DNA of 64,000 nucleotides, from assembly GCA_015680685.1 (NCBI GenBank), contig MNCI01035702.1, forward strand, positions 114,584 through 178,583, given 5' to 3'. Of this stretch, positions 28,755 to 39,299 are shown piece by piece; the stretch's first letter is position 1, and each line of letters begins with the position of its first letter. Made by a program: the position numbers and the translations under genes. The notes below the pieces were generated by a model, which saw only the letters and a program-made list of their open reading frames with translations, had not been told where the DNA came from and searched no databases. The DNA comes from Gnetum montanum (taxonomy: Eukaryota; Streptophyta; Gnetopsida; Gnetales; Gnetaceae).

Positions 28755-29400
28755 TTGTCTTGAAGAAATTGCTTATTTGAGCCTTGGAAGTTTGAACAAT
28801 TCGTAGATATTGAATTTGGGATAGCTTTATTGAGAAGTGTTTACTCGTGTCATTTTACCTTGTTTAATATTTGAGGTCTACACAAATCTGCTTTCTTTTT
28901 TATCTATTTCCATCCAATCTCGCTCTATTTCTAGTTTTCTTGTGGAACTATCTCTTTTTCTGGGGAAAATTAGGAGTAGATTTGCGGAGTTGTACTCAAA
29001 TGTTTTTGCAAAATTTTATTTGTTACAAGTAGGTATTATAAGGACTACGTAGAATAGGTAGTTGAACAAAATAAGAACTTTCAACAACTCACAGTACTTA
29101 GCAAAGTTGGCTAAATCTCTTTAAAGTAAGTCATTTGTAGTTTACACACAATGCAATCGTTTCATTTCACACAACTACACGCTGCAACAGCACACACACA
29201 TACTCACATTAACTACTGAGTTTATTTGGAGGTATCTAGGCCTTGGTGTTGCTAGAGACCAGTAGGCACCTAAATCCTGTTCGAGGACACCCGTTGGCGG
29301 CCGCGTCCCAAATGGTCGCCAACAACCTTGACCAACCAATAGAGGCTCACCATAGGATGAGTTCTATTACATCCACCTTGGTTTCTACGGTTGACATGAA
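28755..29400. other. No gene; short CpG-rich island at 29,270-29,340
   Basis: This follows the copia-like primer site but shows no recognisable gag. A 71-codon plus frame at 28,837-29,052 has no recognisable motif. At 29,280-29,330 the sequence is unusually CpG-rich (GTTGGCGGCCGCGTCCC), in contrast to the surroundings, which hints at a recently arrived or unmethylated fragment. Confidence 0.45.
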
Positions 29401-30776
29401 GAAAATGCCATATGCGTCATAGTGTGTATGCATCAGAGGGATGTGCAATCATGAGTATGTAGGGGATGAGAGGCTATTGGGATGAAGGAGTGGATGTGCA
29501 TAGTCTGTAATAAGATGAGAGGGATGTGCACTCTTGAGTGGATTAACTAGTCTAATCATGCACATCAGAGTGATGTAGCGATTTGCTGCTACAACGAGAT
29601 GCATCTCTGCATGACCACCTTCAAGGCTTCATCCTACAAACACAACTCTGAGGAGATAACAAAATCACACAACATGAAATGCAAGTGAAAATTCCAGATG
29701 TGAAGATGCTATAAGTGCCAAATGCAAAGATGCTACAAATGTGTCAAATGTTGTGCCAGTTGCAAGTGCTCAGGAAGTTAGTGAAAGTGATAGGGCAATG
29801 ATGTTGTGAGTTATCCAAAGGTTGCGTCGATGGTAGGTGCTCCAAAAGATTAGTAGAATGGTGGGAGGTGATGATGTTATGAGTGCTCCAAGGGTTTCAC
29901 CAATGGCAAGTGCTCCAAAAGATTAGCAACATGCTAGTTTAAAGTCTTGGTAGACTGTGAACCCAGTTAAGGTCCTGGTAGATGGTGATGTGCTAGTTTA
30001 TAGTCCTAGCAGATTGCTAGATGCTAGTTTAACATTGTAGCAGATAGTGGATGTTGTGCTAGTTTAACGTCATGATCCAAGGATGATCTGTGCCAATTTA
30101 TAGTCATAGCAGACTATCTGTGGCAGTTTTTTCCATCATGATGGACGAGTGCTTACCTTGCTTGTGTGAGGTGCAATGCTGCATGTGTAGTGATGCTATG
30201 TGCTTGCAAGATCTTGCAAAAATCAACTAGAAGACATGGCACCTATTGTAAACAGAGTTAAAATGCACAAATGAAAGGAAAGCAATGTGAAGAGTGATAG
30301 TTTTAGGTCATTCCAGGCTACATTGGTAGTTTAAGGTCATTTTTGGCAATCAAGTGTTGCTAGTTTTGGGTTATTTCAAGCCATTGCTAGTTTAAGGCCA
30401 TTTTAGGCCATCGCTAGTTTAAGGCCATTTCAAGCCATGTAGTTTTTGCAATTTTATTTTTATGATTTTTATGTGTTTTTGATATTTTTCATATGCAATG
30501 TGTAAGCTAAGTTGATGAATGCATAAATAAAGCAAAAAAGTATATGAACAAAACAAAATGCGTGATCTAAGCGAGTAGGAAAAATGTAAATGTGTAAGTT
30601 AGTGCAATGCAAATGAAAGTAAAAAATGCATGGCAAGTCGAGGCAAGGGATAGATAGGTGCCTTACACATTTTTGGCCAAGGGAGTGCCTTGATCAGACA
30701 GTTGTTTCCTAATCTAGTTTGGATTAGGAGATGAGTAGGGCCGAGGGTCCTTTGGGAGGGTATTGGCTTCAACCAC
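29401..30776 (-). other. 3' noncoding region of the TAT-like element with two repeat arrays
   Basis: Read on the minus strand this follows the protease. It holds an array of ~31 bp units around GGCCTTAAACTAGC (30,300-30,440), a featureless stretch, then about seven units of the TATGAC(G/T)TTAAACTAGCAC type (30,120-29,930). The final unit (CTACCAGGACCTTAACTGGG then TTCACAGTC) matches the last unit of the array at 665-990. After it, 29,930-29,400 resembles 1140-1660 of the plus-strand element. No RT or integrase lies between protease and these repeats. Confidence 0.7.
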
Positions 30777-31330
30777 TCATTTGGGTGTGTTAGCCTTATG
30801 TGTTGTGTTGGTTACCTTAGATGCATCACTAAGAAACTCCACCTTTGACAGTTGCTCCATTCCTATGTTGTGGATAGCCAAAGGGGAGGCATTATCACTG
30901 TGGATGATAACTTGACCACCTTCATATGGAAGGTGGACTTCTTGGTGGATGGGAGATGAGATGACCCATAGTTGAGCTAGCCAAGGCCTACCCAAAATTA
31001 GGTTGAAGCCTAGAATATCCTCTATGATAGTGAAATCCATGTTGGTGGGGAATTGCTCTCCTACCACGAAGGCTATGTTGATTGTACCCTTGATGGTGTT
31101 ACGTGATCCATTGAAGGAATTTAAACACATGGTTTTGGTTGGCTTGATTTTGTCTTCCAAGCCTAGCTTGTCAATGACAAAGTACACGACTATGTTTGTT
31201 GCTGCACCACCATCATCAACATGCACTGTACAGATTGTGCATTTTCCAACACATATGCTAATTAAAAATGGAGCTGTAGTGACTTCCCCTCATTTAGGAT
31301 TAACCTTGACTACATCGTTGTGAAATGCTA
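30777..31330 (-). pseudogene. Retropepsin-like protease of the TAT-like element
   Basis: A 149-codon minus-strand open stretch (31,226-30,777) reads HVDDGGAATNIVVYFVIDKL, with the aspartic protease active site as DDGGAATN (DGGSATN in relatives). It is followed by KPTKTMCLNSFNGS and by DFTIIEDILGFNLILGRPWL, the Y/FNLILGRPWL block of plant gypsy proteases, then the spacer before RT. It would cleave the Gag-Pol polyprotein in the particle. This is the most open retroelement frame in the window. RT should follow but the sequence passes directly to noncoding repeats, so pol is deleted or the element was non-autonomous. Confidence 0.85.
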
Positions 31331-31899
31331 GGGTTGTTGAATTTGATTCCTATGATGAAGGGGGCAACATCGTTCCATGAGTGATATTGTCATCTGCAGG
31401 GATGTCCTCTGTAATAGGAATGAAGGCCAACATCTAGGACAATGCTTGGCAATGAGTAGATGAGGTGATGACTAGGTCATACAAGCTCAACATTGTGTTC
31501 TTTTGCTTGAGCATTTTTTTACATGGTTTAATGAAACTAGAAAGTCCTTGTTGGCAACTGTTGTGTTTGCCTTGACTTCCTTCATGCAGCTTGAGAGACA
31601 GATCTCTCATAGAGGGGACTTGGGCTTGGGTTGCTTGGCCTGCTTGGGGGTAGGGGCCCCAATGTTTGATTGTTGCTTGCTAGTTATGGCCTTTACTTTG
31701 GCGATGGGTGTTGTGAGATGCTTGTTCATCCTCTTGCATTACCATTTGGTAGGCCTACCGGGGTTGCCAATGGAGTCAACCCTCAAAGGAGGAGAGGTTG
31801 AGATGTTACCCACTATTGGGCTTTAGGTAGGTGAGGGACCATCACATTGTGGCACCCTTATGAAAAATGGTGGTTTAGGAGTTGTTGTCAGACCAATTC

Positions 31900-34212
31900 A
31901 TTATGGCACCTTGATGATGAAAGGTTGCTTAGTGGTTGTTGTTGTTGCATCATGCTAGTTTAACATCTTAGCAGATGGTTAGTTTGGTTGCCAGTTTAAC
32001 ATCTTAGTGGATGATTGTTGTGGGATCTTGAGCACAAAGGGTGTTGTGGGTGCTTGAGGTGGCACTTTGATAACAAAGGAAGGCCTCTTACTTACAGAGG
32101 CTGAGGGGATCCTTGCCTTGTTAGGAAGCACACAGATCAAAAAAGGTTGTTGTGCAGGTTTAGACTTGACACCTACACTGATGGAGTTTATGGCATAGGG
32201 GGAATTATTTGCATTGGATTGCCTTACTACATCGAGCACTAGTTGGCCCTGTTCTATCATTCTTTGTAGGTCATCCTACAAAGCATGAAAATTATTCTTA
32301 CTATGACTAGACATCTGGTGGTAATGATAGTATTAGTCCAGCTTGAAATGTTTTGGGACTAGGGGCTTTTTTGATACTGCTAAGGTGGGGCTTCTTAGTA
32401 GCTCATAGTACCTATCATGTTTTTGGTGGGCTATTTTTGATACATATTTGTATTGGATTTGCCCGACTTTTAGGAGGTGCTCTAAGTAATTCAGAGGGTT
32501 CCATTGATAGTAGTGTATACTTTGAGTGATCCTTGCACTTAAAGTTGGACCTTGGGGTGGCCCCTACCAATGTAGGCAAGTTGGTGGCAAAGTTGGCAGC
32601 TTTGTGAGTTGGGGCCTTGGGCTGCTTAGCCATCGGGCCTCAGTTGATTGCCTTTGTACTTGTGGCTACTATTTCCACTATTGCATTTTGCTTGCACACA
32701 TGTTGGTTTCTATAGTCCATGTAGATTGGGTCATTAATAACTTGCATTGCCTCTTCTATGCCCTTCATTTGGGCAAAGGCTTGGCTGAGAGACATTAGGG
32801 CTAGGTAGTATAGTTTAGACTTGATGAAGTCGTTCACCACATCCTTGAAGATGGTTAGGAGATGCATCTCTGCTAGGGGTTCATGAATTTCACTCAATGT
32901 GGGGTTCCAACATTGAAGGAATTTTGGCATGGGCTCTAGGGGCCCCTGCTTGACCTGCATGAGCTAGTTGAGGGTTGCTTCAGGCTTTAGGTTGTACCTA
33001 AATATTGTCACAAAATAGCTTATGAGATCCTTCAAAGAAGAGATTGAGGCCTTAGGTAGCACATGAAAATAGTCTAAGCCTTGCTAGTGAGTGACATGGA
33101 AAACACACACATGATGGCATGTGGCCAGGCTTGAGGGAGTAATCACTTGGATCGAAATGTGACTAAGTGTGTGTTGGGGTCCCCTTCACCATTGTACTTG
33201 GTGAGTTGAGGTAGCTAGAACCCAGTTGGGAGAGTCAGGGATGGAACTGTAGGACTTATGGGGTCATCCTAGTAAAAGTCACCTTGATGGTTTTGGAGGA
33301 GGTAGCTTTGAGTTGGTTGATCTCCTCCATCAAACTTTGGATTAGCTAGAAAGCTTGGGGATGTGCTAGCTGATTGCATTGGTTAGGCTTATGTTGGTTG
33401 CATAGCATAGGGTCAGATTGTTTGTTGCAAAGTTTGTCATTTTAACTTCGTAGCAGATGATTGTTTCTAGTTTAACGTCATAGTGGATAGTCGTTGCTAG
33501 TTTAATGTCATAGCAGATGATCATTGCCATTTTAACATCATAGTGGATGATCATTGCTAGTTTAACATCATAGTGGATGAGTTTAGTTGATGCATTGGTT
33601 GAGCGATGGACATGGTGATTAAGGTAGGTGACACACAAGTGGGTTGGAAAAACATCGTGGGCATTAATGAGACAAAATAGATGTAGGATGCTTGAGTTAT
33701 CTAGGGCTAGGAGGTGGCCCCTACATGAGCATAGGGTTGGGAAAATGTAGTAGTCACTTGCAAGGAAGGCTAAATTGGCATGGTCATAATCTTGGAGAGG
33801 ATGGGTGGACCGAACCAAGGAGGGACCATACTAGGGAGTGGTTGTTGGAAGATGGTATAGATGGAGCTCTTGCATTTGGAGTGGGCCTCAAACTCATCTT
33901 CTTTCTCCTATGAGGCTTCCTTGTAGGTTATTCCTACATCATGCTCATTTGCATGAATGAGTTGGAACAATAGTTGGTGGTAGGACTCCGTGAGTGGGAT
34001 TATGTCGAACAAGGTAGGGTTGTACTCTCATCCATCTTGATGGACTCATTAATAATCTTGTTTTACCTATAGGTCAAGGTGATCCATTGGTAATCCTACA
34101 TGGATTTTGGCACAAAAAAATTATCTTGTTTGTGGCTTAGTGCAGCACGCTTTGGATGGATTGTGGTATCAAATGTGTTAGACATTGATGTGGAAGGTTG
34201 ATCTAGATTCAT
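31900..34212 (-). pseudogene. Gag of the TAT-like element
   Basis: The candidate start is ATG at 34,212 (MNLDQPSTSMSNTFDTTIHP), about 490 bp after the primer site, with stops from codon ~38 on. The core gag domain lies at about 33.1-32.64 kb: an MCVFSMSLTSKA stretch, then the MPKFLQCWNPTLSEIHEPLA-like helix region, and SLSQAFAQMKGIEEAMQVIN (32,960-32,640), typical of the retrotransposon gag family. The C-terminal part (32,633-31,979) is basic and proline-rich. A run of 11-residue repeats lies near the N-terminal side (33,435-33,585), and two more repeat units occur at 31,955-32,015. No zinc knuckle was seen. Frame changes and stops show it is dead. Confidence 0.72.
33435..33585 (-). repeat. 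In-frame 33 bp repeat coding an 11-residue HYDVKLA unit, five copies
   Basis: Within a 150-codon minus-strand open stretch (33,818-33,366) a 33 bp unit recurs five times and reads IHYDVKLAMI, IHYDVKMAMI, ICYDIKLATT, IHYDVKLETI, ICYEVKM. At DNA level it is the same TATGACGTTAAACTAGCAA motif that forms the noncoding arrays at 665-990 and 29,930-30,130. Either the unit invaded gag, or the 3' arrays derive from it. Confidence 0.82.
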
Positions 34213-34704
34213 GTTCATAGATCAGGTTGTGAGAGTTACTGTTTGTAGAAAACAACTAACTCTAAAAATTGCAAAAAAATGACTAAGTCTACTAGTAGTA
34301 GAAAAATGGCTAAATATAAAAGTGTAGAAAAATGGCTAAGTGTGGAAACTGCAAAAAATTGTCTAAGTGTAAAACTATAGGAAATTTGGCTAAGTATAAA
34401 AATGCAAAAAAAAAAATAAAAAATGCTAAGTATGGAAATGTAGAAAAAATGTTAAGTATGGAAATGCAGAAAAAATGCTAACTGTGAAAGCTACTAAAAA
34501 TGGCTAACTCTGGTGCTATGCTCACTATGCTAGAGCCAGTTATGCTCTCTTGAGCACCTAGAATTTTGGTTAAGTGCCAAAAATATGCTTTGGCTTTTGT
34601 CTAGTGGGGTTCCAAGGGAACCAATAATAGGCTCTAATCTACATCAATTGGTGGTGTAGAGAGAACTCGGGACAACAATCAGAAAATGTAGAAGCAAATG
34701 GTAA

Positions 34705-34723
34705 GGCCCTCCTTCTAGCGCCA
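34705..34723 (-). other. Primer-binding site of the TAT-like element
   Basis: The minus strand reads TGGCGCTAGAAGGAGGGCC a few bases after the LTR end. TGG at the LTR-proximal end is required because tRNA 3' ends are CCA. Its position just inside the LTR and upstream of gag fixes the element's orientation. Which tRNA primes is not certain from the sequence. Confidence 0.78.
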
Positions 34724-34727
34724 AAAA

Positions 34728-36147
34728 CTATAACAATCGAAAACTTTGGTGGCTAGAATCACCGAGGGGTCAATGGATGCACAACCTTAACCCTACCTTC
34801 ATGTGAGGGTCTTGTTGGAAATAGAGGAAGAGCATCCTAAACAGTCTTATTGATTGAATAAGAACTTTGTTGGTTGCAACTGGGGTGGTGGGTGCAATTG
34901 GGGGGTGGCGTAGTTAGTCGAAATGTAAATGCAAGTGACGTGAAATGGTACTAAGTGTCAAAGCGATGCTTCATGATGCTAATTATAGAGTGTAGCTAAG
35001 GGTTTTAATTGAAATGAGGGTGTTAACCCATAGAGACTACCACTCAAGTGTAGTACAGTGTGAAGATGCATGAAAAAGTGTGAAAAGATGAAAGAAAAAT
35101 GTAAGAAAATGCTAGAAATGGGAGAGAGAAATGGAACACCACCCCAAATGGGAGTGTAGTTAACTCCAGAAGGATCTTAGAAGGTACACAGTGCACAACA
35201 GGTGTAGTGGGAGTGTAGTCATAACCTTAATGATGTCGAGCTATGAAGTTTGGTGCTTGCCATGATGAACTGTGCTTGTCGGGTTAGTCGTTGCAATGTA
35301 CCATGTAGTGTAGGGATCCACGAGACTCCTATGTATCATGCGGTGCAAGGCTACAATGGGGATATAATGTACCATGCAATGCAGGGCTACAATGGGGCCA
35401 TGATGTATCGTGTGGTGTGCTCTAGGTCTTATCCATCCATGGAGCTACGTGCCAAGATGCCAAAATGCAAAATGCCAAATGAAAGTGCCAATTTCCAACC
35501 AGTGAAAAATGGAAGCCCCCTAATACATTGGGGTGCAGGCGTATTTATAGGGCTAGGATTAACCCAAAATGTAGATTGGGTGCCACATGGTAGTCTGATA
35601 GGTGGGACTATGAGAAAATTCAAATAATTTTCTAAGTTTGGAGGTGACTAGAAAAGTTCAAAAATTTTTCTAACTTTAGCTACTACGCTTGCCCTATGGT
35701 ATGCATAGGACACAAGATGCTCCTTGGGGATAGTGTGTAGCATGGACACTTAGAAGAATCTAGTAAAAATTGTAGTGTTTAGTTTTGTTATGCTAGCTAC
35801 ACTCTGGAGCGTAGCAGGAGGGGTAGCCTTAGGAGTTAGAAAATCTAACAAATTCCTCCTCCATGTTGAGCTATCTTGATAGCTTCTTGCCTAACACTTA
35901 GGCATAACTAGCCATTGAAAAGTATGCTATGTTGGCTATGCATAGCAACCTAAGAGATAGAAAATTTTTTGAACTATTTTCTCCATTCCAAGCCATCTTG
36001 AAAACTTTTGGCTTGGCACTTGAGAAAATTGGCCATGGAAGTGTGTGCTACACTGGCTATGCTCTAGAGCATAGCATGTAGAGTGAGAGCATAACAGAAC
36101 AAATTTGCTATGCTTTAGAGCATAGCATGTAGAGTGAGAGCATGTAG
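34728..36147 (-). mobile_element. TAT-like LTR (5' LTR, truncated)
   Basis: Homologous to 23,435-24,900. It has a TATA box at 35,549-35,542, a 36 bp array (starts at 35,297, 35,332, 35,368, 35,404) and palindrome-bearing repeats at 35.78-36.14 kb (for example GCTATGCTCTAGAGCATAGC at about 36,055). A 48-50 bp piece containing GCATAGCATGTAGAGTGAGAG is repeated at the right end. At about 36,147 it breaks off into integrase sequence of another element, so its 5' end is lost. The frame at 35,250-35,627 is 36 bp repeats read through. Confidence 0.8.
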
Positions 36148-36935
36148 ATTGAATCGGGGGCATTGAATGTTTTCCATACACCAACTTGTAGTAAGAGTAG
36201 TCAATAGGAAGTTCCCATGTTGAATGGTAAGTCCAAAGGGCATCATTAAGTTTTGTACTCCAATCTTTCCTATATTTGCTAATGGTCTATGTTAGTATTT
36301 TGTGATCTCCTAGTTGGTTACCTATGCTTGATTGTTGGCTTGGGGGTGGTAGGGTGTTGTTAATTTATGTTCAATCCCAAGAATTACATTAACTTTCTAA
36401 AAGTGGCACCTGTGAAGTAAGTTCCATTGTTAGAAATTAGTCAAGGTGGCACCCCAAACCTATTTACAATATTTTGTTGTATAAATTTAGTAGTAGTGGA
36501 TAATGTACTATTAGTAACAACTATTGCTTCTGCCCATTTTTTGCACTAGTCAACTGCTACAATAATATATGCCTTTTCATTGGACATGGGTGTGATGGGA
36601 CCCATGAAGTCAACGCCCCATATGTCAAAAGGTTCGAGTGGTTGAATCCATTATTGAGGACCTTCCATGTGAGTGGTCATCCCCTCATCTTATTGACAAT
36701 GTTCATAAGATTTGACAAACTAGTGGGCATCCCTAAAGATTATAGGCCAATAATGTCCTGCCATTAGGATTTTTATGGTTGTGTCTCCCTGCATAGTGGC
36801 ATCCGTAAGGCCCTTCATGAGAATCTTGGAGAACACATAGTTGATCTTCGTTAGGGACACACCAATGAATTAGGCGTGCACACCCTATAAAGATGTCTAT
36901 TTATTTATATGAAGTATTTGGCTTGATGGAGAAAT
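36148..36935 (-). pseudogene. Integrase of Athila-like element 2 (3'-truncated)
   Basis: The minus strand shows the zinc-binding N-terminal region (KILMAGHYWPIIFRDAH-FVKS, about 36.77-36.7 kb) and PFDIWGVDFMGPITPMSNEK at about 36.63-36.58 kb with the first catalytic Asp. Next come IIVAVD, VNRFGVPP-LISNNGTYFTG near 36.47-36.42 kb where the second catalytic Asp is Asn, and a YHPQANNQA block in which the catalytic Glu codon is a stop. The C-terminal domain is missing because the copy breaks into a TAT-like LTR at 36,147. Confidence 0.88.
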
Positions 36936-37139
36936 TTTTGCTTCTTTCTAAAGTCAAGATCTTATGGCATCTCTTAAGTAAGAAGATAAGTGAGGATGCC
37001 ATTGTACCATGTTGTTTCTATAGGTGTTTGATCATTTATTACTTTTGTAAAGAGGAGTTTGTTTGGAAATTGATTAGAGATCAGGCTCTCCTCCTCTTTC
37101 TTATCCCATCTTAAGTGAGAGAGGTGGTTAGTGAGCACA

Positions 37140-38520
37140 TTCTTGGCCCCTTTTCAATCCACCATTGTGAGATCGAATTCCTATAAGATCACAAGCCACC
37201 ATATGACACAAGGACTCACTATTGGCTTATTCATAAGGAAGTTGATTACACTATGGTCCATGTGCAAAAATACTTTGTAGCCAAGCACATAGTACCTAAA
37301 CTTTTCAAGAGCATACACCACTACCATTAGTTCTTTTTTCATGGTTGTGTAATTTAATTGTGCTCCCACAATGCTTTGAGTCATACATTGGATGTAGTAT
37401 GGACATTTCTTGTTGTCCATATGCATGAGCAATGCTCCTAAGGCATAGTTAGATGCATCCATCATGATGTGGAAGCATCTAAACTAGTCTGGTGCTCATA
37501 GGATTACTGTTTCTATGAGTTTCTCCTTTAATTATTAAAATGCATGTTCACATTCCTTAGTCCAGATGAAAGGTGCATCTTTCTTTGTAAGTTCTACCAA
37601 TAGTTTTGCAATCTTAGAGATACTCTTTATGAATCACCAGTAGTAGCTAGTGTGTCTAAGAAATGGCCAAACATCTTTAACTATTTCTAGCTAGCATGTT
37701 ATTCCTTGGATGACCCTTATCTTTTCTGAGTCTACCTCAATCTCTTTTTGCAAAATTTAGTGCCCTAGTACAATGCCTTCTTAGACCATGAGATGGCTCT
37801 TTTGCTAGTTGAGCTACAAGTTTGTTTCAACACATCTCTTCAATACTTGCTCAAGGCTTGCTTAAACATAGCTCCATAGGTGGAGAAGTCATCCATGAAG
37901 ACTTCCACACCACTATTGATCTATTGCTAGAAAATACTAAGGACCATGCATTAAAATGTTGTAGGGGTATTTCACAGACTGAATGACATCTTACAATATG
38001 CAAAAGTTTCCCATGGATTTGTGAATGTTATCTTGGCTTGATCTTCTAGTGCAATTTGGTTTTGGCTATAACCACTATAACCATTTAGGAAGCTATAATA
38101 ACAATGCCTAGGTATGGTGTTCAACACTTGATCCACAAATGATAATAGAAAATTATCTTTAAATGTTGCCATATTCAATAGATTGAAGTTGATGCAGACC
38201 CACCATTTGCCACATTTCTTTAGCACAATTACAAGTGGGATAACCCACTCACTATCCATGATGTGATAGATAAACCCCACTTTGTGGAGTTGTTTAATCT
38301 CCTCCATGATAATATACTTCAACTTGGGATTCAGCCACCTCTGTGGCTACCTTCTAGGCTTTATGGTTAGGTTAGTATAAATGTGATGCTAGCATATCCT
38401 TGGATCAATTCCTGTTAGCTTAGGATACGACCAAGCAAAGTATGTTGGCCATTTGTGAACTACCTTTAATAGCTTTTCTTTTTATTTAGGAGCAAGTTTG
38501 GCATTAATTATGACTAGTTT
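37140..38520 (-). pseudogene. Reverse transcriptase-RNase H of Athila-like element 2
   Basis: The best preserved RT in the window. The open stretch 38,322-37,972 reads EEIKQLHKVGFIYHIMDSEW, VIPLVIVLKKCGKWWVCINF, then LNMATFKDNFLLSFVDQVLN, YSFLNGYSGYSQNQIALEDQ and KITFTNPWETFAYCKMSFSL. The catalytic box FMDDFSTYG is intact at about 37.89 kb. RNase H is at 37,465-37,181 (DASNYALGALL, LNYTTMKKELMVVVYALEKF, FLHMDHSVINFLM). Stops and small indels separate the open parts. Comparison with copies 1 and 3 shows the same domain order and spacing. Confidence 0.92.
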
Positions 38521-38689
38521 ACCATTTTTTAAAAATGAATATTCCATATTGGTTAGTAAATTTTTTAGCTCTAGGGGCTCCTGCTTGAAGTTATTAGGGA
38601 TTTACAACTCTCCCCCATAGGTATCATCATCTTCATCAAAGAGTTGGGAATGAACTTGTTCAAGTTTATCCATGCCTTCAACATAAGCA

Positions 38690-39240
38690 CATGTTAGGCT
38701 CTTAGTTGGTTCCATGCATAATGTGCTACTATCTAAGTTAGATATTAGCCACTGGATGCCCTCCTAGTTTTTTGGCTGCTGCATATAGACACCTTTGAAT
38801 ATTGATTTCTTGTGCACACTGACTACATGCTTTAATGTATTTACTTTTAATGGATCAAATCTTCTGCATGAAATTGCACCCATTATCACTGTACCTGATG
38901 CATGGAATATGCTTCTTCTCTATCTTGCCCAATTTATTTTCCTTGGATATTTCCAAAGAGATATCCCTTAAGCCTAAACATGCATTGACCATGCTTAACC
39001 AAGCTCTTCCCATAATGATGGAGAAGTCACTTTTGTAGTTTTCAACCTTAATCACCAAAAAACTTAGCAGGATAGAACCGCCCATAAACTATGATTGCAA
39101 TGTCCTCTAGTAATCCCAAATGGGCAATAATTGATTGATCTACTAATTTTAGATGGATGTTGCTCTTCTTAAGGGGTGGCAGGTTCTAGGCCTTGTACAT
39201 GTCATGAGAGATGAGATTAACTCTAGAACTAGAGTTAAGC
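38690..39240 (-). pseudogene. Protease end of Athila-like element 2
   Basis: The open stretch 39,085-38,855 reads FLVIKVENYKSDFSIIMGRA then WLSMVNACLGLRDISLEISK. The IIMGRAWLS block is the plant gypsy protease GRPWL-type motif. The region leads into the pro-RT spacer, as in copy 1 (14,776-14,961) and copy 3. The active-site Asp segment is too decayed to call. Confidence 0.75.
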
Positions 39241-39299
39241 AGAGCCTTACATGGGTCTTGTCTAGTGATCTATAGGTAAATGAGTTAACTTCTTAGGTT

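Noticed and set aside
31503-31826. 107-codon plus-strand frame with a hydrophobic translation
   Set aside because: Antisense to the gag-protease linker of the minus-strand TAT-like element.
35250-35627. 125-codon frame with repeated MYHA/GYNG peptides
   Set aside because: It is the LTR's 36 bp tandem repeat read in one frame; 36 is divisible by 3, so repeats keep it open.
37181-37465. Possible separate small gene (94 codons, minus)
   Set aside because: The translation is RNase H of the Athila-like element 2 polyprotein, not an independent gene.
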